A stretch of 64,000 nucleotides of DNA from Limanda limanda. Taxonomy: Eukaryota; Chordata; Actinopteri; Pleuronectiformes; Pleuronectidae. Positions 11,099 to 41,945 of this stretch are shown here, piece after piece. The number at the start of each line of letters is the position of its first letter. Within the stretch, counting starts at the first letter, position 1. The position numbers and the translations under genes are program-made. Location: contig NC_083646.1 of assembly GCF_963576545.1 (NCBI RefSeq), positions 9,391,491 through 9,455,490 of the forward strand, written 5' to 3'. The notes below the pieces were generated by a model that had not been told where the DNA came from, searched no databases, and was given only the letters and a program-made list of their open reading frames with translations.

Positions 11099-13502
11099 TC
11101 AGGGTTTCTCCAGCTGGATCTCCTCCTCTTCCTCCATTATGTTGCACACGTCCTCGTACGGGCCACGGTCCTGGGACCGCTCGATCTGATCGTATTGGTC
11201 GCAACAGTCGTCCAGATTGAGCCCCTGGTGTGTGAGATAAGTAGGATTGAAATCAAATAAACGGAGAAAAACAAAACAATCAAATCTATTCATATTGAGA
11301 AGATCAGATAAGATGTTCCTTCAAATCTTTGGATTTGTTTTTAGCTTAATTACTTGCACTGGTATTTCTCACACAGCGGCCAGAACATGACTCAGAGAGA
11401 ATGTGAATCATTTCAAACTTCACCTGATATATGTTTTCCTCTTCCCTCTGCGCCTTCTTCTTCTGTAGTTCATGGAGTTTCATTGACTGTGGAGAGGGGG
11501 AGGAAACAGAAGTTGGTAAATCTGTGTAATGGTGCAGTAAAAGTCTGGTGGTGGGACTGGTCAAAGTAGAGCTGTGTCACTGATTATCATCACTTCTGGT
11601 GTCCTAAGTGATAATGGAACGCCACGATAGGGAAATGTTGGAACTTTTATGACGTCATATGTTCCACGGGTCGGGCCGGAGCTGACACATGGCAATCATT
11701 TTGAAATGTGATCTTCTGACCTTGGAGAAAAGGGCGGCCGATGGCAACAGCACACACAGGAAGAGCAGGACTCCCTCAACAATCAGGATGTTGTTTTTGG
11801 TGCTTTCTCTGAGGTTCAGTGTCTTCTCCTGTGGTTCTGGGGGAAAAGGCAGGGTTCAGAGCTCAAACAACCTGAGCAACAGTCTTTAGGTTTTCTAATA
11901 TGAGCACCAGCTTGTTTTTTTAGCACGCACGAGTGCACATTTAAAACAGGAAGCTGATGCACATAAAAAAAAGAGTATAAAGTTAAGTTAAAGTTTATAA
12001 TATAATATAAAACTGGAATGGCACTCAGTAGAGCGTATATCTCCACCAAGCCCAACACCTCCCTTATTTAACCACAACACAATTTATTAGATCCTGATTT
12101 TGATTTGGATCCACAACAAATTGCACACACTCATGAAAAGTCAGTCCCCTAAACACGTCTGAACTCATTCATCAACAGCCACAAATTATTCTCTGAGAAA
12201 TCAATGAAAACGTTGAAAAACGTTCCGTCTCACAATGTTAAAGAAAGTGAAAAATTTGAAATTTATGGAAATCTGTCGTGCAGTTTTTGCGTAATCCTGC
12301 TAAATGACAAACAAAGATGAAAACATAACCTTTCTTAGTGGAGGAACTAAAATAAGAATATTAAAAAACTCTGGGCAAACTGATTCTTAACAGACTTGGA
12401 GGTTTATTACAGGACTGAGTGTTGTTCTTATATAATTGTACTATTTAGTATAAAGTACACAGTCTAACATCTAAACCAGATTAATAAACAGCTGATCGTA
12501 TTGTTGGGCTAATGGTGGTGTTGTGAACTAATGCAGGTTGTTTCACAAATGATCCTCAGAGGAGCTAAGCTGCTGTTTCACATTTGCTGCTGTTTCTGCA
12601 CATTAGCCTGTTTGCAACTCGGTCTAATCTTGGATATGGAAGGATGCCGCCACTCACATGATCCATTTAGAGTTGTGGTTTATTACGTGTTAGCAGTGAT
12701 TAGGGCTCACTTGACTCCATCTTTCCTGTTAGTGTAAAACAAATCACTCACTGTAGACATGCAGGTAGGTGCCATGAGAGGAGACTTCACTGCCTTTCAG
12801 CCGACACTGGTACAGGCCGGAGTCATTCAACTGGACCGATGTCAAGCTCAGGGTGCTACAATGTTTCTCAGATTTAATCACATGGCCTGAACGATTCACA
12901 GCGTGGGGGCCGATGGTAACATTGACATTGTGAAAACTTTTGACCCAAACAAATTTTGGGTGTCTCTCCTCGGTGGTGTAGCAGCACTCCAGGTCAGCGT
13001 CCTGAGAGAGGGCCTTTTCCAGGAAGGGCACGTCCGACTCAAACGTGACCCCACTCGGAGCTACACCCACTGTGGAGGAAAGTGCTCATCATGTGAATAT
13101 GACCCAATATTAGTCTGTTTTTTAACATAACAGCACAACCTGTATTTCTTTGTTTACAATGGACATAGAAAGTCTCCAATGTTGAAAAACCCACATAGAA
13201 CAGCATGATAAAGGAAAACAGAACATGACAGCAGCCATCTGCTCTGACAGGAGATGAGGTTCACTGGAGCAGAACTCAAATAAGTAAAATGTAAAAAATG
13301 TAAACTAATATAGAACATATATATTTAAAGAAATTATTGACAGTGTAGAAATTGCCATATTTTCCCAAAACATAATTGCATCTATTAAAATATGAACACT
13401 TTCACACGAATAAGAGAACGTTCAAGATATTTTTGTGTCATAATAAAATTAATCAGACTTACCTGCAAAGCTGCAGAGAACAAAGATTGTTGCTATCCCC
13501 AT
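11099..13502 (-). CDS. cd79a: cd79a: Ig-alpha chain of the B-cell receptor (complete, 5 coding exons, 220 aa)
   Basis: CD79A pairs with CD79B, escorts membrane immunoglobulin to the B-cell surface and signals through its ITAM. Coding exons in reading order are 13502-13463, 13069-12752, 11836-11721, 11486-11424 and 11224-11099. All have GT-AG borders and matching phases, and total 663 nt including the stop. The signal peptide starts MGIATIFVLCSFA. An Ig domain follows, with LECCYTT, a Trp (FVWVKSF) and the canonical LNDSGLYQC; N-glycosylation sequons are NVT, NRS and NDS. The transmembrane segment ILIVEGVLLFLCVLLP keeps the buried Glu seen in mammals. The tail has an ITAM, YQGL...YDQI, split across the last two exons, then YEDV and the C-terminus IQLEKP, which matches human QLEKP. 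Human CD79A has 226 aa. The ATG follows a purine-rich context with no upstream frame. Confidence 0.96.
12010..12356 (+). repeat. Dispersed teleost repeat (copy B, nearly full unit), in cd79a intron
   Basis: Begins near 'ggcactcagtagagcgtatatctccaccaag' and ends 'gcgtaatcctgctaaatgacaaacaaagatgaaaacataacc...ggaggaactaa'. The order of words equals that of the copies at 41.65 and 46.17 kb. The edges suggest a short inverted end (tccaccaag versus cttagtggagg). It lies in the cd79a intron between the Ig and transmembrane exons. Confidence 0.65.
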
Positions 13503-13509
13503 TTTATTT

Positions 13510-13950
13510 AACAAATATTTAATCTAAGAATACTAATTTAATCCAGGTTTAAAAAAAAGTTTCAGACACTGCTCAGGTCGTCACTGTGGCTGTTATGAGT
13601 CTCTGCTGTTTGCGACTCAGGATTTACACTTGAACGAATTTGTACCGTCCCACATTTACATAAGTTATATGTGTCTTAAAAATACAGGAAGTTCATACAT
13701 CTTTGAGGGACACATCTCCATATAAGAATATATCTATCTGTTGAAGACCTAGATATGTCATGAGTATGTTTTTGATTATTGAATATGGGAGATATAGCAT
13801 ATGGTTAAAAAAATCAACATAAGACTATATAAAACCTTTCCTTAAATGTACACATATTAATTGAAGTCCAACGATTCTTTATCATCCCATTAGCTCATGA
13901 GAATATATTTTATAAGATGAAAACTGACTCATAACTACATAAAAGGACGA
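13510..13950. promoter_or_regulatory. cd79a upstream region / arhgef1-cd79a spacer
   Basis: About 450 bp between the cd79a start and the probable arhgef1 poly(A) sites. It has no CpG island and no clear TATA box at a fixed distance. On the minus strand it contains ATGTAAAT (13661-13654), one mismatch from the octamer ATGCAAAT used in B-cell promoters, about 150 bp before the cd79a ATG. The tight spacing of the two genes is itself notable. Confidence 0.4.
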
Positions 13951-13958
13951 AACAGGTT

Positions 13959-13977
13959 TTTATTTCCCCAATTTATT
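13959..13977 (-). terminator. Candidate arhgef1 polyadenylation signals (two AATAAA, minus strand)
   Basis: TTTATT occurs at 13959-13964 and 13972-13977 on the plus strand, giving two closely spaced AATAAA hexamers on the minus strand. They lie about 4 kb after the arhgef1 stop and just before cd79a. Other TTTATT sites exist nearer the stop (for example near 17.24 kb), so alternative, shorter 3'UTRs are possible. Confidence 0.4.
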
Positions 13978-13979
13978 TA

Positions 13980-16900
13980 AAAACATTAAGAATTAAAAAA
14001 AAGCAAACGTACCACAATTTTCCTTAAGTATACATCATTAAAGAGCCTCTTGCACAATAAAAATCAAAACCCAAATACACAGTATAGTTCTTGCATATTC
14101 ATTGTATATATATATATATATATAGGCGAGCGGGCAGATGCCTGCATGACAGGAAGCAGTGTCTTTTTCTGTACAAGGCAACACTGGAGGGCTCAGATCT
14201 CATCGCTGTAATTGAGACGGACACAAACACAGCGTGATGTAAAGGCCGGGCTCCAAACCCTGCAACCAACCAATCAGAATCCTGGGATGATCCCTCAACG
14301 CTAATTGGTCTTTCATCGTCTTTCAGACAGTTGACCAGAGCGACAGTGAGTGTGTTTGTGGACTCGAGAGCCCTTTGAGAACCAAGCAGTTTGAGCGTCA
14401 GAACAAGGCACCACTCTATAAATACATTTTCTATACATCTAGGTATTTGTATATCGAATACATGAGGAAAATCATTGGAGGCGGAGAGAGAGAGCGAGAA
14501 GTGCCTGTAGTAGTCGTTTGGCCGGTGGAGAGCGAAGTCGTTCCACCTGCCGACTGCTGCGGTTTAACGGTTAAAGAAACCTCCCTGCTTGAGATCTTAT
14601 CTTTAAATGGGTTCCGCTCATAAGCAGAGCGGAGACGCCATGGTTACAACATTTGCATCGTAGTTCAATTTGCTCACGTATAGAAGCGTTACAGACAGGT
14701 CCTGTCTCTCTCACCGTTACAGCCAAATGCATAGTATATATATATATACACTTACATAAGATGCTTTCAAAAACAATGAAAACAAAACAAAAAAAACAGT
14801 AACAAAAACCTCCCCGACCCGTTTAAGTACATCGAATGAAATACACATCGTATGGAAGATCTGTGCGGTAGGAAAAGGTGACCATGCTATCAAAAGAGGT
14901 GAGCGTGTTATCAAGAGGTGTATGTCGCTAATAAGCTTAATGAACAAAATAAGGAGGTGGGGGGGGAGGGTATCCAATTTATACTTTCTCTGCATTTTTC
15001 TCCTTCAAAATATCAGTTATATACAATTTCTAAGAGGAAGACACAGGGAGAGCTGGCAGTAATGTGTTCAAACACCAATTTGTGATGCTCAAGTGACTAA
15101 TGGCCCCATCATCTGCACAATTTCATACTGAGGTCACAGGAGGATTTGTTGCTGTGGCAACATGGATGAGGCGAATCAGGAAGTTAATCGTAGCACAGGA
15201 AAGAGAAGACGGCGTTGGAATAAAAAATGTCGTCGTCCTCCTTCCTCCAGACTCTCAGCGTTTCCTTTGCGTCTTCATCTGGCTTCACCGTCTCGTCTTT
15301 CTGCTGCTGGATCAAGTCCCTTGTGTTCAATTTAGCATCAGAGGTGTTGACAGGGTTTCGTTTCCAGGACAGAAACACAACAGCTGGTGACAGTTACACA
15401 TTGACTGACACACACACACACACACAGACGCTGAAGTGAAGACATTCACTCGAGCAAGAACTCTGTGATGTACAGATTCAGTTTGGTCATGAAGCGAAAA
15501 GCATCATTTCTCATTATTCTCATACACACACATTAAAGATTGGAAAACCGACGACCAATCCTTTGTTCATCTTTGTGCTTCTGAACTCCCTTCACCTGCT
15601 GAGGTTGGGGGGGGGAGAGGCAGCAGAGTGACGGGCTAATACACAGATCAAACATGTCATTAAGAAGATTACAGCTTGTGTGAGGCTCGACGGTGCTCTG
15701 TCACGTCTTTGGTCCTGTGTTCTGCCACCGCTTCGAAATTATATCATCATGATCATAATTACAATCATCTGCTGGATAAGATACAAAGACTGAGCTTAAT
15801 TTCGATACAAATATTGCTACATGGGAAGAATGTTGTGTTTTGTAAATTAACGTAACGTTATAAAAGTCACAAATGTGTGTGTGTGTGTGTGAACGTGTGT
15901 CAAGATTCCTCTTCAGTCCAGTAAGTGCAAATCCTAATCTCATGTTTTCTACACGTCTTCTCCTGACCGTCTCAGCTAGTTTCAGATGAACCAAAGCAAC
16001 AAACCACCTCTGAACTCTCTCTCCCTCTTCTCCTCTTCTCTCCATCTTTTAGTGACACATTCTCAGTTTGCCTTCCTATGTTTCCTCTCGTCTCTGACAC
16101 ATTGCTTTGTCTTTTGGGCCCGGTGCTGTAACAGCTCTACCCGGGCGAGGCGACTCACTGACCCGACAGGACTCAGAAGAAAGAATAAATAAAAATAAAA
16201 TAAAAAAAAGCGATACATACATACAAACAAGTCTCCATTATTAACAGCATGATTACCGATAGTGACACTATTCATAAATGTTTGCATTTGTGACCTAATT
16301 ACAGTAAGAACCCTCTAAAAAAAACACCTCCTGAATTAAAAAACTCTAACACACACACACACACACACACACGTCCTGGCATGCACGAGGGCGTCCTACA
16401 CGAAGCCCACAAGCAGAAAACAATGTGTCAAATTGATTTGATCAGAGGAGAAAGTGCATCGTTGTGGTACTTTGGCATAGAGTAGAAATAACACTATATA
16501 TCAGCAGTAGTATTTCAATACATCTTCAAACGTTGCATTGGCCCCGTAAGGCGTCCGAACTGGTGCAGCTAAATTGGCAAGGAACCGTACATCTGCTTTT
16601 GGCATCAGTGTGAATTGTTTTTGGAGCGTGCGTGTCTTTTGTGTGCGTATGTGTGTTACAGCAAAATGTGATTTGTACATTTTCTCAGGGGGCGTCCCTC
16701 TCTCAGGGCAGAGTATTGCTTCTGTTTTGGCACCCCTCTCTGCAAATGCAGCTTCCCACTCAAAAGTAGGATGTCTTTTTTTTTTTTTGTTTGTTTTCTC
16801 TTTGTATACCTCTCTACCAAGCATGCACGCAAACACACAGACACACATGCACACACCTCCCATGTTCTGCCATTGAACCACTGCACAGAGCACGGAGCCC

Positions 16901-17963
16901 CCCCCCTCCCCCTCTCATCAGGCAGAAAACTTCCCGCTCGGCCGTAAACAGCTGGGACACAAGCAAATAAGGCAGCGTGGGTCCAGGCATGACTTCTGAA
17001 AGTTTTGGAATTTCCAGGAAAGCCTTTGAAAAGTCACTCTTGCACTCCAAACCAGCACCAGTAAAAATCTAGAGAGAACAAAAGATGGGGGGAAAAGATG
17101 AGCTTTGCAATTACATGTAAAGTCTAAAAAGAGGGACGATGACAAGGCTTTAATTTCCACTGGGATCGTGGAGGCGTGTCCCCATCACTTCTCAAAATCT
17201 GATTTTCCTATTCCTTTCTTTCCCTTTATGATTTGGATTTGATTTATTCCCTAAGATCTCTTCCAAGCAGTCTCTTCAGACAACGCTGGGAGGAGAAAAG
17301 AGTTGATAAAAAGGTTGATTTGCTCATGTAGGCGACCTACAATCGTTACCCTGAGCTCAGAGCAATTAAGCTTTATCAGTAGCAAGTGAGTTGGAAGACT
17401 TTTCTGGCTGAGCTTTGCCTCCCAGGCTACACTCAAGCTGCCTTATCTTATTTATGGAGGTTGTTTGGGCCAAATGCTTCCCAATAAGAAGTCTGCAGAT
17501 ATGCATAGTGCTAAAAAAAATTGTGTGCAAATTCTCCTTAATAAATCAAACCAGATTTTTTAAGATGGTTAATTAGATGTTTAGTTAAAATACATTATAT
17601 TTGTTATTTTTGCATATTTCATCCCTTTATCTTATTTTATTGTTGTTTATTTATCTGCTTTCTATGAGGTTGATTTCAATTTACTTTATGCGCTGCTTTG
17701 TGATAATAATGATAGTTAAATGGAGATATTTTTGACCAATGTCATTGTCATTTTTATTGGCTATGCTGATCCAAGAAAATAGCTTCAAATTAAATGATTA
17801 TTTTGTTAAAAAGACATCTTATATCGTCTCACTTCTAAAATCAATCCTATGCACTTGAGGACGAATGACGATACTTAACGAAATACTGAAAATCACAAGC
17901 ATCAAATTAAACACATCTCAGTGGTCTCACCTAGTGGCCAGCAGGTGGCGTGATGGTGTCTCG
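13980..17963 (-). other. Probable arhgef1 3'UTR and downstream region
   Basis: About 4 kb with no exon I can support. It holds a (TA)n run near 14104-14124, (CA)n at 15411-15425 and 16349-16372, and several T- or A-rich stretches. This is typical of a long fish 3'UTR. One 64-codon minus-strand frame (15378-15184) has protein-like composition but no homologue I recognise; it is reported as a finding rather than a gene. Confidence 0.4.
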
Positions 17964-36119
<18,156 letters not shown>

Positions 36120-37157
36120 GGCTGGGTTAGAGCACTGAGCCCCAAACACACCCTGCCATGGAGGAGGAGAAGAAGAGAGAAAGAGAAAGAAGGAGAAATG
36201 GAGCGAGGGAGGAAGAACAGGGCAATTAGCAAACATTATGTGCTTTACTTTGTAATGGCAGCCTATCTCTCTTTGATATCCTGAGCTCCTGCTGATTAAA
36301 GTTTGGACAAAGTGAACTTTCCAAGTGAAAAATAACATCAAGAAGGGAAAGAGGGAAAATGTCCCAGCATTCAGTGCGGCCTCATGGAGAGAGTGATGTG
36401 TCATATTGCTCATAAGCAGGATCCCATTCATGTGAGCAAACAGGGGCAAAAGGAATATAAAGCCTCGACTGAAAGCTGAAACTGGTCTTTGAATTTGTTA
36501 TGCTTTATTAAAGAATGTATTTAAACTGTGATTAGAGAATCCACTGGTAAATCGTTACCTCTTTCCAATAAACCTGATTCTCTCCAGGAATAAATTATGA
36601 GGCTACTGGGACACTGGTATTAAAACAATTAGAAAAGATGGTACATAATTCTGGGAATTTCATTAGGTGACCTCTGGGTAATGCTGAAGTCCTCTTCCCT
36701 GAGGCTGGACTAAATCATTCAGCTCAGGTGTTGAACTCGGGGTGAAAAAAATGAATTAATGAGTAACGTGCAGTGGAAATTCTGTCTGAAGTTTGTCCAA
36801 ACTTTCGCTCTTCAAAATTATTTGTCAGACGAGGAAAACTCTCCTCAAGCTGCCATGTAAACCCCCCCCCCCCTGCCAGCCCCAGGTCTAACGGATCTGA
36901 AATGAAAAAGGTTTATGCCTTTGGAATACACGAATGGGAAGAAAGAACATCGGAACGGGTGACCAACTTATCCCCACCCTTCACACCCCTCGCACCACTT
37001 CCCCTACACACATACACACCCAAAAAACACAAACAACACGTTGCCCCTGCATGGAGTCGTCTATTCGCCGCAGACCCAGAGCCGCCACCAGGGAACACCC
37101 AAACACACATCACAAAACCCAACAGCTACACCGTACAACATTTACCATTGTCCACTG

Positions 37158-37171
37158 CTGTGTGTGTGTGT

Positions 37172-37262
<91 letters not shown>

Positions 37263-37286
37263 TGGGTGTGGGTGTGTGTGTGCGTG
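37158..37286. repeat. (GT)n microsatellite
   Basis: About 130 bp of GT dinucleotide with GGGT variants at the right end (37257-37275). Confidence 0.97.
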
Positions 37287-37520
37287 CGTGTGCAGAAGGG
37301 GCAAAGAGCCAAAGAGGTGTGAGGTGACTCAAAGTACTGAGAGGAAAAACTGTCACTGTGGAAATAAAGCCCTGACAAACAGTTATTGAAGAAACCAGGA
37401 CCTGAGTAATGCTGAAGACTCCTTGAATCCTTGAGCAGTGTTCTCTTACTGTAGTTATAGAGTCAAGGCAAAACACTGAAGGGATTTCTGTTCAGGCCCT
37501 GAAAAACAAGAACAACCTGC

Positions 37521-37564
37521 CTGAGAATATCTGCTCAGCTGAGAATATCTGCTCAGCTGAGAAT
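37521..37564. repeat. 18-bp tandem duplication
   Basis: The unit 'ctgagaatatctgctcag' is present at 37521-37538 and 37539-37556, followed by a partial third copy. The unit contains the palindrome CTGCTCAG/CTGAG. It looks like a recent slippage event. Confidence 0.9.
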
Positions 37565-38152
37565 TATCTCTCTGGTCCTGATTTTAGTTCATTCTGGTCC
37601 CTCTTATTCTGTCCAGGGATTTTCAGGCACAATATGTGGGTCCTGTCTGGATTTATTTTTTGTATTGGACTGTTGTCGTCTCATGGGGCTATATTTTGGT
37701 AAAGCACATTTTACATATAGGCTGTAAAGCAACTAAGAACACTGATCTAGAAATAAAATAGAGTATATTCTATACCAGTTATACTGAGTTGGCTGAACAG
37801 TAGTAAATATTATGACAAAAGGTGACTTTAAATGTACACCATCTATATAAGTTTTTGGGACAATTACACTATTCAAAAGTTCTGATTGGATATGTAGACT
37901 TACTTATCAGTTAATAATTGCTATTCAATTTGAAAACAATCTCTAGATAAGACAATTAATGCATTCTATTGTTAATTTTAACATTGGTACATTTTACACC
38001 AATTATGATGAATATGTGATGTGTGTGCAGGCCACAGTCACATTCACAAATTACTGGTGGTTAGAGTTTATGAGAAGATGCGACTAAAGGGACTGTGTCC
38101 ACAACCACAATAGTTTCACACACAGGCTGAGCTGACTGTGAGTTTGTGGGTC

Positions 38153-38156
<4 letters not shown>

Positions 38157-38211
<55 letters not shown>
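38157..38211. repeat. (GT)n microsatellite
   Basis: About 55 bp of TG dinucleotide in the arhgef1 5' intron. Confidence 0.95.
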
Positions 38212-38213
<2 letters not shown>

Positions 38214-40082
38214 AGTGGTAAGCAGGAATGCTCTGAGGTCAAGGTAAGTTTTTGTACATAGACCAGAGAGGAACAGAGCTGTTAGTCAGAGAGAGAGACA
38301 GACAGAGAGAGAGGAAGGAGAAAGAGAGACAGAGAGAATGTGTTCATTCATGGATTCATGGTCATACCCAGTGGGCTGCAGGGTTGAGAAAGGCCAGTGA
38401 GAGAGCAACATGCGTAGGAGGGGTTAGCTAAACAGAGAGAGACAGCACTGTCAGGGCTGTGAACGCACATCTGTATGTACACAAACACACACACACCGAA
38501 CACCTTACCAAAGTGTCCAACGCCACCAACAATTATGTCACCATGACAACCACAGCTACGACTGGCTACCGCTGCCAAAGCAGATACGGCTAAGTCCTGG
38601 TGGAAAGATAAAATGCTTTCACTGTTACGACTCAGGTTTTAATGACGTGAACCAGCCTCAGCTCTGTAGAAACTCATAGACTGTAAGCAACAATGAATCA
38701 TGTGACGGCTCCCCAAAAGTGTTCTGATCCTACCCTGGTGGCTGGGTACAGTATTGGTGTTAAATACTCCACCTCCTGCATGTTAGTGGATGGGACATGG
38801 TCAAAACAAAAATAAAATGTTCTTAGTTATCTCCTGTTATTTAAGGTGATTCATCTCTCACTGATGTTTGTTCGAGTGCATTTTTCTTCCGGAAGGTTAT
38901 TTGATGCAATAAAAAAGGGGATTAACAGTCATGAATGGCGGTCGGGACTAACTCGTGATCGATTGAGTGCATGCATCAGCGGAGCCTCGCTACCATGGCT
39001 ACTATTTATGGTTTGGCCTTTCAGATTATCCCGGAGCACAAGCTCAAAGTCTTGTTTTGTCCGAGCTACAGAACAAAGTCCAAATTGTTCAATTTACTAT
39101 GAAGTAACACCAAGGAAATCAGTGATGAGACACATTTTAAAAACCTGGAAGAATTTAATAATTGGCATTTTAGATTGAAAATGTATCAATTATTGCTTAG
39201 CTGTGAAATAGGTGGTTTTCTGATTATCTAATCGTGTCAGCTCTAAAAGTGAGTGTGCCAACTGTGAATGATTTCTGTTCCTCCTGAGTTAGCTGCCGTC
39301 AGTTATGATGTGAAGCAGAACATGCTTCTGAGACCTTGAGGAAAGCAGACTCCTTTTCAAAACACTGCTGCTCCTCCTGCGCCGCGATCGCAGCCTCCTC
39401 GTTACAGGAGATGCTGAAGCCAATCCCCTGTTATTGTTATGACTCGGTTGATATCGGAGAAACTGTAATGCGCGTTCATACTCTGAGATATAAATTGAAG
39501 CAGGCAGGAGGGAAGCTAATTGCGGTGGGGAGGCAGAGAAGGTCAGCGCCACTCTGAAATTCAGAGAGCACGGGATAGTGGAGGGCGGCAGCAGCAGTGG
39601 GAGCCTCCTCTGCCCAGGAAGAGCCGAGCGGTGCATTCCAGCATATGGCACGGTGCAGACAACAGATGGAGACAGTCTGTGAGTTGCAGCAGTAACCAGA
39701 CTCTCTTCCCTTCACCTTAATTAGCACATGATCGCTGGCTTAAGCTCCAAACTATCAGGGTCCATCCGGGCTGATTTAGACGCGGTCGAGGGGGGGGAAG
39801 AAAACACTACAAGTAGATAGTGTTTGTGCGGAAAGTCACATAAGTGCCTAGATCAGCTCCTGAGAGTAGGCAGCTGCCCCCCACCCACAACCCACCAACG
39901 CCCATCCCACCATCGCTGCCCCCTCCCATCACATTCCAGGACTAACTAAGTGTCAGGTGGCATCAATCTGATGATAGCCATCAAGCGTACGTGCCTTTGT
40001 GTGTGTGTGTGGGTTAAGACTGAGCACGTAAGTGGGAGGGGGCCATTCCTATGTGATTGTGGGGAGCTGCCGGTGAACGTAT

Positions 40083-40089
40083 GTGTGTA

Positions 40090-40121
<32 letters not shown>
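40083..40121. repeat. (GT)n microsatellite
   Basis: About 39 bp of TG dinucleotide. A shorter TG run lies about 80 bp to the left, at 39999-40011. Confidence 0.9.
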
Positions 40122-40122
<1 letters not shown>

Positions 40123-41647
40123 CTATGACAACTGGTCTTTACAACAGCATTCCTCTTCATCCCTGACCAGGCCTGAGGTCTAATACTACGCATCTGAAAA
40201 TACCCAGACACCTGTTTCCTCATTCAAACGCAGTAGCAGCACAGTTTAGCATTTCATATTTCCACCAGGTTACACACCGCAGCCTAATAACAACTCAGTC
40301 ACTGTTTACACCAGCTCGTGCAAAAAGCCCACGTCCTTTTTGAAACCGTTAAGTCGTTGTTTAGTGCGACCTCACCCCCCAGTGGGCATCTTCAGGGTCC
40401 ATGCCGCAATCGGAGGTGACCACACGTGTCGCTCCTGTAATGATGATATGATGGTGACTGTCAGAGGAGAATGTGGTAAGTTTGGTGCAGCTGGATCAGG
40501 TCAGGTGAAGGTCAGGCGTATTCATCAGGTGCTTCTCTGTGATAGTCGACCTACAATATGTTTGAGTTCATCATCAACAGTGAGGATTCCTTCAGTTTAA
40601 TGGCTCAGGATAAGGGTTATAGAGACTGATGCACTTCTAGTATTAGACCTGCACACATGTGAATCCAAGGAGGCTGCACAGTGACAAACAATACAAGATT
40701 TGACCCAGCAGTTTTCCAGACAACAAACCCCAATCGTCACATGATCACATGGTCTGAGCCGCACTCACCTCTACTGCCAGGAGACCAGCTCAGAGTTAAT
40801 ACCAGTGTTACACAATCCTGCTTATTTACATATAACACAGTTTCAATTCCAAGGGAAATAACCAAGTGAATGAAGACCTTAAGACTTCCTGAACACCTTG
40901 TTATGCACGAGTGTTCTCATGTACATGATGACATCATTGTTGGGTGTGGTTACAGGTGCATTCAGCACAGTTCAGACGTCAACAGTCAGCAATTCTTGGT
41001 GTTGTTGGAGGTGAAACAGGCCTGAAATGATTCACTCTTTCAATTTAAATGTTTAATTAAATTCAATCATTTTTTAAATAAAAATAAAAATAACATAACT
41101 TATAATCTAAAAGGTGCAATAATCTCCAATTAGAAAAACATTAAATATTCCTCTATTTGTCCAACTATGGTCTAATTTGCATGTTGAGATATTCAGATTA
41201 TAGAATTAACACTGATGTGCAGCAATATCCAAACAATTTGCCACAAGATTCACTGTCAGTGGTCTCTCCAACGGAAAAGACCTTGTCCTTTAGGAAATTA
41301 CATGCAGCTGACCCCCCAAAAAAGAAAAATAATAATGACAGCTAAGGCTATACACACTCAGTTGTCAGTTCATTAACATGCTAATACAACAATTCTGCAG
41401 TAAGTCTATTACGGTTGTTAATAAGGAGTTATAGAAACTGTTTTTGGGAAGTGCTGATTCAATATGATTTTTTTTAAAGATGTGGTTTGTGGTGCTGTTG
41501 AACAGTACTGCATTTTACAGGGAGGGGCTCCCATTGTTTAATCTGCACTGGTTGCTATAGTAGAAAAAAAATTCTACATAATTCAATAAGAATCAGCAAA
41601 ATGACCCAAATGTTGAATCAAGACCTCTCTAATACATTTTTAAACTA

Positions 41648-41945
41648 CACTCAGTACAGAGCATACACCTCCTCCAAGGCCCATCAGTCCCCTCAGATTC
41701 AATTAAGCTGCACCAAATTGCAAACACTCATTGATATCAGTTCCCTAAATGTGCTGGATTTTTGAAGATCAACTAATTATTCAATGTCACAAAGAGAGTG
41801 ATCTAAACACATTTTCGGGACCACGTCCTGATCTGGATTTGCACCAATGGGTTCTCCCCTGACTCAATCTGCAAATCCATACCGTAGAATTTGTATAATC
41901 TTGCTTACAAACAAAAAAACACAAGTTCCCTAATAGTGGAGTTAA
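41648..41945 (+). repeat. Dispersed teleost repeat (copy C)
   Basis: Starts 'cactcagtacagagcatacacctcctccaagg' and ends 'ataatcttgcttacaaacaaaaaaacacaagttccctaatagtggagttaa'. The order of landmarks is the same as in copy B at 12.0 kb. Internal sequence is strongly diverged. Confidence 0.6.

Noticed and set aside
16501..16893. 130-codon minus-strand frame ending LKYYC
   Set aside because: It crosses T- and A-rich and CA-rich sequence. It has no recognisable domain and no matching splice structure, and lies in the presumed arhgef1 3'UTR.
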